Both the position numbers and the translations under genes were made by a program. Under the pieces are notes generated by a model. The model saw only the letters and a list, made by a program, of their open reading frames with translations, made no database searches and was not told the DNA's origin. From the NCBI RefSeq assembly GCF_015594625.1, contig NZ_JADNRQ010000006.1, positions 62,001 through 126,000 on the forward strand: a DNA stretch of 64,000 nucleotides, given 5' to 3'. Every line of letters begins with the position of its first letter. Position 1 is the stretch's first letter. Below are positions 31,751 through 40,001 of this stretch, in pieces. Source of the DNA: Desulfallas sp. Bu1-1. Its GTDB lineage: Bacteria; Bacillota; Desulfotomaculia; Desulfotomaculales; Desulfallaceae.

Positions 31751-32639
31751 AAACCGGGGAGAAAACGGCGAGCTGGATCTTGGTATTGCCGGTATCAAGA
31801 ATGGTCTGGCCAGGCGTCAGTATATATGCGATGATAACGTGGCTGCCATCCTGTTTATAGCGGAAAGGATGCACAAGCCTCTCCTGATTGAGGGGCCGGC
31901 GGGAGTTGGGAAGACTGATTTGGCCAGGGCATACAGTCAGATGCGGGGCCTTGGGCTAATCAGGTTGCAGTGTTATGAAGGCCTCGATGAGGCTAAAGCT
32001 ATATATGAGTGGAACTATAAAAAGCAGCTTTTACATATTCAGGCAGTGCGGGAAAAGGAATGGGAGTCCATTGAGGATAACATTTTCAGTGAGCCTTTTT
32101 TGATTGCCCGGCCCCTACTGCAGGCCATAACTTCACCCACCCCCGTGGTTCTACTGATTGACGAGATAGACAAAGTGGATCAGGAGTTCGAGGCGATGCT
32201 ATTGGAATTGCTGGGAGACTGGCAAATAACTGTGCCTGAGATCGGCACCATCAGGGCAAAGCACCCGCCGGTTGTTTTTTTAACGTCCAATCGATCCCGG
32301 GAGTTATCCGAGGCATTAAAAAGGCGTTGCTTGTATTTGTACATGGAATATCCTTCGCAAGAAAGAGAGAAGGAAATAATTCTTAATAAGCTTCCGAATT
32401 TAGATAAAGAACTGGCTGGCCGTATTGCGGCCTTCGTGAAGTCCGTAAGGGAACTTGATTTGCACAAGCCACCCAGTATCACTGAGACCCTGGACTGGGC
32501 TGCAGCCCTGCTGCTTGCCGGCTCCAACCGGATTGACAGCCGCGCGCTGGATCTTGCCCGCAATATTCTTGTTAAACATTACAGAGACTCCCGGTACCTG
32601 GCTGAAAGTATTAAATGTGGTATCATTTCAACCGGGTAG
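31743..32639 (+). CDS. MoxR/CoxD-like AAA ATPase
   Basis: A 298-residue AAA ATPase. Walker A is EGPAGVGKTDLARAY, Walker B is VVLLIDEIDK, sensor 1 is VFLTSNRSRELSEALKRRC. The length and the segment LQCYEGLDEAKAIYEWNYKKQ match CoxD, which works with the VWA protein CoxE in maturing molybdenum CO dehydrogenase-type enzymes. No coxSML-type genes are in the window, so its client is unknown. The start overlaps the PadR gene. Confidence 0.88.
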   Translation: MTENRGENGELDLGIAGIKNGLARRQYICDDNVAAILFIAERMHKPLLIEGPAGVGKTDLARAYSQMRGLGLIRLQCYEGLDEAKAIYEWNYKKQLLHIQAVREKEWESIEDNIFSEPFLIARPLLQAITSPTPVVLLIDEIDKVDQEFEAMLLELLGDWQITVPEIGTIRAKHPPVVFLTSNRSRELSEALKRRCLYLYMEYPSQEREKEIILNKLPNLDKELAGRIAAFVKSVRELDLHKPPSITETLDWAAALLLAGSNRIDSRALDLARNILVKHYRDSRYLAESIKCGIISTG

Positions 32640-32672
32640 ATCGTTTTCAGATTATTATTGAAGGTGGTTTTA

Positions 32673-33791
32673 GTGATTGACAGCCTGCTGTTATTGGCAA
32701 ATATTCTTAGGGAACGGGGTATTTTGGTATCCACACCGGAGATTATAGATTCCCTGAAGGGATTGGTTCTCGTTCGCTCTCAGGATGTCTCTGTGGTTAA
32801 AGCTGTGATTAAGGCCGCAATGGTTAAAGACAGAGATTTGAGCCGCGTATTTGATGAAGCGTTCGAAACCGTTTTTATAAACCCGAAAGAAAAACAATCC
32901 ACAGCCGGTGCCGCCCGGCCGGGCTTAATTGCCGGTAAGGGTACGGATGCGGGAAAAGGTGTGGGTTTGACACAAAAGACAACGGGAAAAGGGGTGGAAA
33001 AACAAAGAAAAACTAAAATAGACAATGATTACGGTTATTTGCCGGGGGAAGAAGGCCTTTTGAATCTTCCTTTTATTGCAGCAAGCCCCGGTCAAAAAAG
33101 GCGGATGCTGGCGTTGATCAAGATGATGGCAAGAAAACTCGCGGTAAAAAAGGGAACCGGCAGAAAAAATAATGGCTCGAAACTGTATTTTCGTAAACTT
33201 TGGCGCAAAAGTCTGGGTACCGGTGGTGTTCCCCTGGAACTGGCCTGGTATGAAAAACGCTTAAATAAGCCCAGATTATTCATTATTTGTGATTTTTCCA
33301 ATTCCATGTCGGTCTATTTGCCTTTTGTGCTTGAATTTGTGTTTACCTTTGCTGTTTGTTATAGTACCGTCCGGGTTTTCGGCTTCGTGGATTCCCTGGA
33401 AGAGTTAACCCACCGTATTGACCCCGTTGACATAAGAAGGTCGATTGATAATATTTGTTCAAATTCCAAAATTACCCGGCGCGGTTTAACGGACTATGGC
33501 AACGCACTCAAAGGATTTCACAAATATCACCATAATGAATTAACCGGCCGAACCACAGTACTTATTATCGGGGATGCCAGGAATAACATTTTTTATTCCG
33601 GGGCTGACTTGCTGGCAAAAATAAGAACCACCGCTGCACGTATTTACTGGCTCAATCCAGAAGATAGATCATATTGGGGCACTGGTGACAGTTACATGGA
33701 TATTTACATGCGTTATTGCGACGGTGTTTTTGAATGCCGAAACATAAACCAGTTGAAAAAATTCGCGCAACAACTTTACAAACATTTATAA
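32673..33791 (+). CDS. CoxE-like von Willebrand factor A protein
   Basis: A 372-residue protein. A variable basic N-terminal half is followed by a VWA domain with a MIDAS D-x-S-x-S in IICDFSNSMSVYLPF near residue 210 and the later RTTVLIIGDARNN. This fits the CoxE family that pairs with MoxR/CoxD ATPases as a metal-insertion or chaperone unit. GTG 32673 is chosen because AAGGTGG lies seven bases before it; a TTG at 32658 precedes that site. Cytoplasmic. Confidence 0.87.
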   Translation: MIDSLLLLANILRERGILVSTPEIIDSLKGLVLVRSQDVSVVKAVIKAAMVKDRDLSRVFDEAFETVFINPKEKQSTAGAARPGLIAGKGTDAGKGVGLTQKTTGKGVEKQRKTKIDNDYGYLPGEEGLLNLPFIAASPGQKRRMLALIKMMARKLAVKKGTGRKNNGSKLYFRKLWRKSLGTGGVPLELAWYEKRLNKPRLFIICDFSNSMSVYLPFVLEFVFTFAVCYSTVRVFGFVDSLEELTHRIDPVDIRRSIDNICSNSKITRRGLTDYGNALKGFHKYHHNELTGRTTVLIIGDARNNIFYSGADLLAKIRTTAARIYWLNPEDRSYWGTGDSYMDIYMRYCDGVFECRNINQLKKFAQQLYKHL

Positions 33792-33845
33792 TACGCCAGT
33801 AAGGGAATCAAATGGCCAAGTGCCTTGGAGAAAAGGGGGATAAAT

Positions 33846-34655
33846 GTGATAGAAATACATAAATACCAGGAAGTAACACAAATAAAGATGAGCCGCGACA
33901 TAGGAGGAAAACCACTTTACTGGGTTGCCGCTTATTTTATTGACGGGATGCTTGTTGATACGGGATGCGACTATACATCGAAGGAACTGTGTGATCTATT
34001 ACAAAAATATGATGTTGAGTTTGTAGTGAATACCCATTACCACGAAGATCATGTCGGCGCCAATTATTTAATTGGCAATACTTTTAACATCAATATTTTT
34101 GCTCATCCCAAAACAGTTTGCCTGATGAAGCAAAAGCCTGAACTCTATCCATATCAGGAAATGGTGTGGGGGTATCCTAAAAACTATGAAAATGGTATAC
34201 CTGTTGGAGATAAAATAAATACTTTGAACTTTTCGTTTGATGTAATAGAGACTCCCGGCCACTGTGATGGGCATATTGTATTACTTGAAACAAATAAAGG
34301 CTGGTGTTTTACCGGTGATTTATTTGTATCGGAAAACCCCAAAGTTATCCGGCCGGAAGAGGATATAACCCAAATAGTGAATTCCATGGAGAGAATTTTA
34401 AATACTACCAAAAGCGATCTGGTTTTGTTTACTTCAATTGGAAGAATTGTTGAGAATGGCCGAAGTGCCCTTGCTGAGTGTATCAACTATCTCAAAAATT
34501 TATCACGGGAAGTCAAAGAGCTATACCAAAAAGGGTATCCCATTAGTACTATAAGAGATATGCTTTTTGGTGGTGAAGGGCCAATTTACCAGCGCACCAA
34601 CAATCAATTCAGCAGCGAGAACTTGATTAAATCCGCTCTTGCTGCAAATATTTAA
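33846..34655 (+). CDS. MBL-fold hydrolase (glyoxalase II-like)
   Basis: A 269-residue metallo-beta-lactamase-fold protein. The motif H-x-H-x-D-H is present as THYHEDHVGANYL, further metal ligands are in ETPGHCDGHIVL and WCFTGDLFV. GTG 33846 follows AAAGGGGGA. It lies 54 bases after the CoxE-like gene and may belong to that operon. The substrate cannot be inferred; many such proteins act on thioesters. Confidence 0.85.
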   Translation: MIEIHKYQEVTQIKMSRDIGGKPLYWVAAYFIDGMLVDTGCDYTSKELCDLLQKYDVEFVVNTHYHEDHVGANYLIGNTFNINIFAHPKTVCLMKQKPELYPYQEMVWGYPKNYENGIPVGDKINTLNFSFDVIETPGHCDGHIVLLETNKGWCFTGDLFVSENPKVIRPEEDITQIVNSMERILNTTKSDLVLFTSIGRIVENGRSALAECINYLKNLSREVKELYQKGYPISTIRDMLFGGEGPIYQRTNNQFSSENLIKSALAANI

Positions 34656-34738
34656 GAGGGATTGCGCCCGCCTTTCTGCCATAAGTGTGCAAGACTCTTA
34701 AAAACCTTTCCCGGCGCGGTCCGGGATTATAATTTTTG

Positions 34739-34767
34739 TTGACAAATAGGGTAGGGGGGTATACTAT
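34739..34767 (+). promoter_or_regulatory. csoR-copA promoter with G-rich CsoR-type operator
   Basis: TTGACA (34739-34744) and TACTAT (34762-34767) are 17 bp apart. The spacer contains the G tract of TAGGGTAGGGGGGTATAC, the form typical for CsoR operators. Repression by copper-free CsoR would cover the promoter; Cu(I) would release it. Confidence 0.7.
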
Positions 34768-34791
34768 AACCTTAAAGGACGGTGACGCCAT

Positions 34792-35124
34792 TTGGACAAC
34801 GAAAAACAAATCTCTTGCCCGGCCTGTGAATCTGCGGGCTCCAAGGAGCGCCTGAGCCATCATGACGAAAAAACGATCCGCGAGCTGGTCAACCGGATCA
34901 ACCGGATCGAGGGACAGCTCCGCGGAATCAAGGGCATGATTGAAAGGCATGTGTATTGCGACGATATTTTAAACCAGATCGCCTCGGCCAATTCCGCCCT
35001 GCACGGGGTGGCCAAACTGTTGTTGGAAAAACACATGAAATCCTGTGTCAAGGAGCAGCTGCAGGAGGGCGACGACCAGGTGATTGACGAGGTGCTGAAA
35101 ACAATTTTCAGGATGATGCGCTAG
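34792..35124 (+). CDS. csoR: CsoR copper-sensing repressor
   Basis: A 110-residue all-helical CsoR/RcnR-family protein. The Cu(I) ligands Cys-His-Cys are present in HVYCDDILNQIA, NSALHGVAKLLL and KHMKSCVKEQL. The N-terminal extension has C-x2-C (ISCPACES), which could bind a further metal. TTG start. It is followed by copA after 33 bases and preceded by a fitting operator, so it regulates this copper efflux operon. Confidence 0.92.
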   Translation: MDNEKQISCPACESAGSKERLSHHDEKTIRELVNRINRIEGQLRGIKGMIERHVYCDDILNQIASANSALHGVAKLLLEKHMKSCVKEQLQEGDDQVIDEVLKTIFRMMR

Positions 35125-35157
35125 CAAGCTAAAGCTAGTAACCCGGGAGGTTTTGGC

Positions 35158-37575
35158 ATGGGACAATCAATTGAAGCTAAAGCGGTGGAATTGAACAGGG
35201 CAACGTTGACGGTTCCCATTTCCGGGATGAGTTGCGCGGCCTGTTCGGCCAGGGTGGAGAGGGAACTGAATAAAATACCGGGGGTTTTGGATGCTGCCGT
35301 CAACCTGGCCCTGGAAAAAGGAACCGTTAGCTACGACCCGGGGCAACTGGCTCCGGCTGAAATTATCGCTAAAATTCGCAATATTGGTTACGAAGTGCCG
35401 GAAGAAAACCTGGAACTGCTTATTTCCGGGATGAGCTGTGCGGCCTGCTCGAGCCGGGTGGAGAAGAAACTTAATTCCATGGCCGGGGTGCAATCGGCGT
35501 CGGTCAACCTGGCCACCGGCAAAGCCAGTGTCAGGTTCATCCCGGGCATGGTTACGGTCACGGAGTTGCGTAAAGCGGTGGAGGCGCTGGGTTACGGGGC
35601 GCGCCCGGCCGCCGGGGTTTCCCGGGACGAGGAGGGACAGGCCCGGCAAAGGGAAATCCGGCTGCAGGCGGCCAGGTTCGTTCTAGCGGCTGCACTGTCT
35701 CTACCCCTGTTATGGATGATGCTGGCCGAAGTGACCGGGTGGCACCAGTTTATGCTCAGCCCCTGGTTGCAGCTGGTCCTGGCGACACCGGTCCAGTTCA
35801 TTGCCGGCTGGCAATTTTACCGGGGATCATACCATGCCCTGAAAACGGGCGGGGCCAACATGGACGTGCTGGTGGCGCTGGGCACTTCGGTGGCGTATTT
35901 TTACAGCCTTGTTTCCGTACTAAAAGGTTGGCAAACGTTATACTTTGAATCGTCGGCCATAGTAATCACTTTAATTTTGCTGGGCAAGCTGCTGGAGGCC
36001 GTGGCCAAGGGCAAAACGTCGGAAGCGATCAAGAAATTGATGGGGCTTCAGGCTAAAACCGCCCGGGTGTTGCGCAACGGGACGGAGGAAGATATCCCCG
36101 TGGAAGAAGTGGAAGTGGGAGATCTGGTCCTGGTCCGCCCGGGGGAGCGCATTCCGGTGGACGGGATTATTGTCGAGGGAAACTCCAGCGTGGATGAATC
36201 CATGCTCACCGGGGAGAGCATCCCGGTGGATAAGGGTCCGGGCGATGAGGTGGTCGGGGCATCCGTGAACAAGCAGGGGAGCTTCACTTTCCGGGCGACC
36301 AGAGTGGGCGACGACACGGCGCTGGCGAGGATCATCCGCCTGGTGGAAGCCGCCCAGGGCTCCAAGGCCCCGGTACAGCGCCTGGCGGACAAGGTATCGG
36401 GCATCTTTGTGCCCGTGGTGGTGATCATCGCCTTGCTTACTTTCGCTGGCTGGTACCTGCATGGCGCGGGGTTGACCGCCGCGCTGGTGCACATGATCAC
36501 CGTTTTGGTCATCGCCTGTCCCTGCGCGCTGGGATTGGCCACTCCCACGGCCATCATGGTGGGTACTGGGGTCGGCGCCGAAAAGGGCATCCTGATCAAG
36601 GGCGGGGAACACCTGGAGCGGGCGGGCAGAATTGACACCGTGGTCCTGGATAAAACCGGAACCATCACCCGGGGGGAGCCCTCCGTAACGGATATTCTGG
36701 CGGTTCCTCCTTTTGAGGAAAAAGGGCTGATCGGGGTTATTGCTTCGGGAGAGAGAAAATCGGAACATCCCCTTGGCCGGGCCGTGGTAAATAAAGCTGC
36801 GGAACTGGGAATTGCGCTGGAGGAAGATGTGGGTGAATTTGAGGCTCTGCCCGGCAAAGGTATTCGTTTCCGAGCCGGAGGCGTCGCCTGGCATGCCGGG
36901 AACGAAGCCCTGGCCGAAGCGCTGGGTGTTGATTTGACTCCGGTGCTGCCCTTTACGGCCCGCTGGGAGGAGGAAGGGAAAACCGTGATGATCGCCATTG
37001 CGGACGGGCGTTTGGCCGGCCTGGTCGCGGTGGCCGACACCGTCAAGGAACATGCCCGGGAGGCGATTGCCGAACTGGAACGGATGGGCCTCGAGGTTTA
37101 CATGTTGACCGGCGACCAGGAACGGACGGCCCGGGCCATCGCCCGGCAGGTGGGGATCAGCCGCGTCGTCGCGGGAGTGCTGCCGGAAAATAAGGCCAGG
37201 GAAATCCAGAAATTAAAGGATGCCGGGAAAGTGGTGGCCATGGTGGGCGACGGCATTAACGACGCGCCGGCTCTGGCCACCGCGGACGTAGGGATGGCCA
37301 TTGGCACGGGGACCGACGTGGCCATGGAAAGCGCCTCCATCACCCTGATCCGCGGGGACTTGCGCACCATTGCCCAGGCCATCCGGTTGTCGCGCCGGAC
37401 GCTGCGCAAGATCAAGCAAAACCTGTTCTGGGCCTTTATTTACAACCTGATCGGCATTCCACTGGCCGTCTCCGGCGTGTTCACGCCCGTTATGGGCGGG
37501 GCGGCGATGGCTTTCAGCTCGGTGTCCGTGGTGACCAATTCCCTGCTGCTGAAACGCTATAACCCGGAGCGTTGA
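35158..37575 (+). CDS. copA: copper-exporting P1B-type ATPase
   Basis: An 805-residue P1B ATPase. Two N-terminal heavy-metal domains carry [12 protein letters not shown] and [12 protein letters not shown]. Later come the TGES actuator ([11 protein letters not shown]), the membrane CPC motif in [12 protein letters not shown], phosphorylation DKTGTIT, HP in SEHPLGRA, and [10 protein letters not shown]. The C-terminal helices contain YN and MxxSS ([11 protein letters not shown]), a Cu(I) signature. It exports Cu(I) across the cytoplasmic membrane. Operon csoR-copA-copZ. Confidence 0.97.
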   Translation: MGQSIEAKAVELNRATLTVPISGMSCAACSARVERELNKIPGVLDAAVNLALEKGTVSYDPGQLAPAEIIAKIRNIGYEVPEENLELLISGMSCAACSSRVEKKLNSMAGVQSASVNLATGKASVRFIPGMVTVTELRKAVEALGYGARPAAGVSRDEEGQARQREIRLQAARFVLAAALSLPLLWMMLAEVTGWHQFMLSPWLQLVLATPVQFIAGWQFYRGSYHALKTGGANMDVLVALGTSVAYFYSLVSVLKGWQTLYFESSAIVITLILLGKLLEAVAKGKTSEAIKKLMGLQAKTARVLRNGTEEDIPVEEVEVGDLVLVRPGERIPVDGIIVEGNSSVDESMLTGESIPVDKGPGDEVVGASVNKQGSFTFRATRVGDDTALARIIRLVEAAQGSKAPVQRLADKVSGIFVPVVVIIALLTFAGWYLHGAGLTAALVHMITVLVIACPCALGLATPTAIMVGTGVGAEKGILIKGGEHLERAGRIDTVVLDKTGTITRGEPSVTDILAVPPFEEKGLIGVIASGERKSEHPLGRAVVNKAAELGIALEEDVGEFEALPGKGIRFRAGGVAWHAGNEALAEALGVDLTPVLPFTARWEEEGKTVMIAIADGRLAGLVAVADTVKEHAREAIAELERMGLEVYMLTGDQERTARAIARQVGISRVVAGVLPENKAREIQKLKDAGKVVAMVGDGINDAPALATADVGMAIGTGTDVAMESASITLIRGDLRTIAQAIRLSRRTLRKIKQNLFWAFIYNLIGIPLAVSGVFTPVMGGAAMAFSSVSVVTNSLLLKRYNPER

Positions 37576-37607
37576 AGGAAAAGCTATAACCAAAGGAGGT
37601 ATAAAAA

Positions 37608-37808
37608 ATGGGACAAACAGTGCTCAAGGTTGAAGGGATGAGTTGCAATCACTGCAAAATGGCGGTGGAAAAAGCTCTCAAGGAAGTGGCCGGCGTGGAA
37701 AGCGCCGTGGTGGACCTGGCCAAAAAGGAGGTCGTGGTGAACGGCAGTGCCGGCCGCGGTCAGCTGGTCAAAGCCATTGAAGAAGCCGGCTACAAGGTGG
37801 TAAATTAA
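37608..37808 (+). CDS. copZ: CopZ copper chaperone
   Basis: A 66-residue heavy-metal-associated domain with the Cu(I)-binding motif GMSCNHCKMAVEKAL. It delivers Cu(I) to CopA. ATG 37608 with AAAGGAGG. It ends the operon 33 bases after copA and runs directly into a strong two-way terminator. Confidence 0.94.
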   Translation: MGQTVLKVEGMSCNHCKMAVEKALKEVAGVESAVVDLAKKEVVVNGSAGRGQLVKAIEEAGYKVVN

Positions 37809-37862
37809 ACCAAGTGCCAGGCACCTGGAGTAATTATCCAGGTGCCTGGCACTTGGTTATTT
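37808..37862. terminator. bidirectional terminator
   Basis: A 21-bp perfect stem (AACCAAGTGCCAGGCACCTGG at 37808-37828 against its complement at 37838-37858), with ATTTT on the plus side. The opposite-strand membrane protein gene ends at 37857, so it serves both operons. The AGTGCCAGGCAC core is typical of dispersed intergenic repeats in Firmicutes. Confidence 0.85.
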
Positions 37863-38042
37863 TCTCCGCGTGCCGAGGGTGATAATGAACAGCCCTGCGA
37901 TAGCCAGCATGTAGCCACCAAACATGACGGGTAATTTGAGCCGTCCCGCCGTTTGCAATGCTAAAATCCTCACCATAAGCACGCCGGTGAAGGCAGTAAT
38001 TGTTCCCGTGATCCAGTAAATCTTTCTTTTATTGCTCATCAT
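37857..38042 (-). CDS. small membrane protein, 61 aa
   Basis: A 61-residue protein with two hydrophobic helices (IYWITGTITAFTGVLMVRIL and YMLAIAGLFIITLG). It starts at the ATGATG that overlaps the stop of the decarboxylase beta subunit gene, so it is cotranscribed with it. Function unknown; it may be an accessory small subunit of the pump. Confidence 0.7.
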   Translation of the reverse strand: MMSNKRKIYWITGTITAFTGVLMVRILALQTAGRLKLPVMFGGYMLAIAGLFIITLGTRRK

Positions 38043-39253
38043 TTTAGCACCGGAATTAAGGTAACGTATATTCCGGTCAGGATGGCGGACGTGATGACTC
38101 CGCTGATGTTGGCCCCGATGGCGTAGGGCAAAATGAGGGATTGGGAGTTGGCTTCGGTTACCGCTTTCTGGGCCACCTTGGCCGTAGTGGGTATGCAGGA
38201 TACCCCGGCGATGCCGATGACGGGGTTGAATTTGCCCTTATTGATCCAGTACATCAGGTATCCCCCGGCGATGCCGCCCAGCCCGGAAAGAAACAGTGAT
38301 AATATACCCAGCACCAGAAGGACAAGGATTTTGGGGTTCATGATGGTGTTCGCCTCGCACAATACCCCCAGAAGGACCCCTAGAAAGAACGTTGATCCGT
38401 AGAGCAGCGGCCCTTCAATAAATGAGATGTAATGCTTCAAGTTGGCCTCCCTGATGGTAACCCCGAGGAAAAAGGACATGAACAGCGGGGCGGCCACCGG
38501 AAACAACAGGCTCAATACCGTGCAAGTTATGATGGAGAAAGCTATTTTCTCACCGGGTGTGACGGTGGGGATTTTGCTCAAATCCATCTGGATGCCGCGC
38601 AGGCGCTTCGGGATCAACAGTTTTATCAGGTACGGGTAACCTCCGTAAGTAAGGCTTAAATACAGGTACGCCACTATTGTTATGGGCACGAACAGGTCCT
38701 TGGCCAGCATCAGGGATGTATACAGAACCATTGGCCCGTCAGCACCCCCCACCATGGCTATGGATGCGGCTTCGCTGTAGTTCAGCCCCATTGCCACCGC
38801 GATGGGGAAGGTGGCTACCGTACCCAGTTCCGCGCAGATGGCGATCACCATGCTGCTGAACGGGCTGGCCAGCACGTACCCGATCTCGGTCATTACGCCG
38901 ATGCCCAGGAAGATGAAGCAGGCAATGAGACCATTGCTGAAGGTAAGGGTGTAAATGGGTTGAAGAAAGTCGACCTGTAAAATGTTCATCAATTGAGATG
39001 GATCGGCCACCAGCGGGTCAATGAAAATGGTGCCCAGTTTTCCGCCTGATAAAAACAGGACGGCGGCGTTGACCGAAGCCATGCCGAAGCCCATGGGAAT
39101 CATTAACAGCGGTTCAAGGATATTTCTGGCCCCCAGGTAAACCAGGGCTATTCCCAGGACTATCAGCCCTATCCTGGCGACGGTGATCAAAGTGTCTGTA
39201 GCAAACAACGTGGCGATCCCCTGGAACAGGTTTAAAAAGTTGATGTCAGGCAT
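38039..39253 (-). CDS. sodium-pumping decarboxylase beta subunit (OadB/MmdB family)
   Basis: A 404-residue membrane protein with about nine helices. Family landmarks include GVMTEIGYVLASP, GTVATFPIAVAMGLNYSEAA, the Na+-site loop GGADGPMVLYTS and GVSCIPTTAKVAQK near the end. The beta subunit of oxaloacetate, methylmalonyl-CoA or glutaconyl-CoA decarboxylases exports Na+ while decarboxylating carboxybiotin. No alpha, biotin or carboxyltransferase genes lie beside it, only two small membrane proteins, so the catalytic partners are elsewhere. Its promoter is of the sigma-54 type. Confidence 0.92.
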   Translation of the reverse strand: MPDINFLNLFQGIATLFATDTLITVARIGLIVLGIALVYLGARNILEPLLMIPMGFGMASVNAAVLFLSGGKLGTIFIDPLVADPSQLMNILQVDFLQPIYTLTFSNGLIACFIFLGIGVMTEIGYVLASPFSSMVIAICAELGTVATFPIAVAMGLNYSEAASIAMVGGADGPMVLYTSLMLAKDLFVPITIVAYLYLSLTYGGYPYLIKLLIPKRLRGIQMDLSKIPTVTPGEKIAFSIITCTVLSLLFPVAAPLFMSFFLGVTIREANLKHYISFIEGPLLYGSTFFLGVLLGVLCEANTIMNPKILVLLVLGILSLFLSGLGGIAGGYLMYWINKGKFNPVIGIAGVSCIPTTAKVAQKAVTEANSQSLILPYAIGANISGVITSAILTGIYVTLIPVLK

Positions 39254-39281
39254 GTTTTACACCTCGTTTGTTTTGACCGGG

Positions 39282-39458
39282 TTAAGATTTGGATGCCGCT
39301 GTAACTCCTTGCCATTTTTCCTTTGACTTGATTTTCACGGTTTCGCGCAACCGGATGCACACGAAAATTCCCTTGATCAGGGCTGCCACCATAAATGAAA
39401 TTACCGCTCCGAGTGCAAATACCAACAGGGCTATGATTACGGCTTCAGAAATATTCAT
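39282..39458 (-). CDS. OadG/MmdD-like small subunit, 58 aa
   Basis: 58 codons from ATG 39458 to TAA 39282, with AAGGGGGG before the start. One membrane helix (AVIIALLVFALGAVISFMVA) is followed by a basic tail (KIKSKEKW). Size, topology and position just before the beta subunit fit a gamma/delta subunit (OadG type) that holds the catalytic subunit at the membrane. Sequence match is weak, as usual for this subunit. Confidence 0.7.
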   Translation of the reverse strand: MNISEAVIIALLVFALGAVISFMVAALIKGIFVCIRLRETVKIKSKEKWQGVTAASKS

Positions 39459-39604
39459 AATTTAAAAACCCCCCTTAATTCTAAAATTTTTTACGCTCTT
39501 TATTTGGGAATTACAGTTTATGTCCTTATAAGTTATTTACATTTAGCCACCTCCTGTGTACAGTATACAAAGGAACTTATTTGGGTTGGTTAAAAATTAA
39601 TAAG

Positions 39605-39620
39605 AGCAATTCGCGTGCCA
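39605..39620 (-). promoter_or_regulatory. sigma-54 (-24/-12) promoter of the decarboxylase operon
   Basis: On the minus strand the sequence is TGGCACGCGAATTGCT, a full match to TGGCAC-N5-TTGC. Transcription would start near 39593, about 135 bases before the first gene of the operon. Confidence 0.85.
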
Positions 39621-39737
39621 GATGGAGAATTAAATTAATAGAAAGTAACAAGGGTTTTAATAAACCGGGATTTCCTGGTTCAGAACAATTTCATAACGAC
39701 GACGGCAACAAACCAAAGCTGGGGTTAGGCATTAACG

Positions 39738-39757
39738 ATTATGCATTATTGCATAAT
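39738..39757. promoter_or_regulatory. upstream activator site 1 (palindrome)
   Basis: ATTATGCA-TTAT-TGCATAAT is a perfect 8-4-8 palindrome about 120-135 bp upstream of the minus-strand -24/-12 element, the usual distance for an enhancer-binding protein site. Confidence 0.7.
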
Positions 39758-39815
39758 AACCTGACAAAAAAGCAGTGAGCAAAGCAGGTTAAATTAATTT
39801 GCAAAAATACATAGG

Positions 39816-39833
39816 TTATGTAAAAATGCATAA
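39816..39833. promoter_or_regulatory. upstream activator site 2 (palindrome)
   Basis: TTATGTA-AAAA-TGCATAA is the same palindrome as site 1 with one arm change. The centres are 77 bp apart, close to seven helical turns. Confidence 0.65.
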
Positions 39834-39883
39834 GGGTTGAAAAAGTTACTCGCAGGGTTTTGCAAATTCATTACTTGTTGATC

Positions 39884-39900
39884 CCGGCATCACATTTGCT
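39884..39900 (+). promoter_or_regulatory. candidate sigma-54 promoter of the activator gene
   Basis: CCGGCATCACATTTGCT has GG and GC with the required ten-base gap and TTTGC at -12. It faces the activator gene, about 100 bases before its start, so the activator may control its own gene. Confidence 0.5.
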
Positions 39901-40001
39901 TTGTAAGTAGCCCGGGAATAATTTATCATCCGGGTCACAAGAAAGCTTTGTTATACAGCTGCCGGTCATTTAAGCAAGTTAATGGCAAAGGGGGTATCTA
40001 C

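Larger units (their letters stand above)
39459..40001. other. regulatory region between decarboxylase operon and activator gene
   Basis: No credible gene. It contains a minus-strand sigma-54 promoter (39605-39620), two palindromic upstream sites (39738-39757 and 39816-39833) and a plus-strand sigma-54-like promoter (39884-39900). A plus-strand open frame at 39581-39778 has poor composition and no ribosome site. Confidence 0.65.

Noticed and set aside
39581-39778. Plus-strand open frame of 65 codons
   Set aside because: Covers the sigma-54 promoter and an activator palindrome; no ribosome site and no protein-like pattern.
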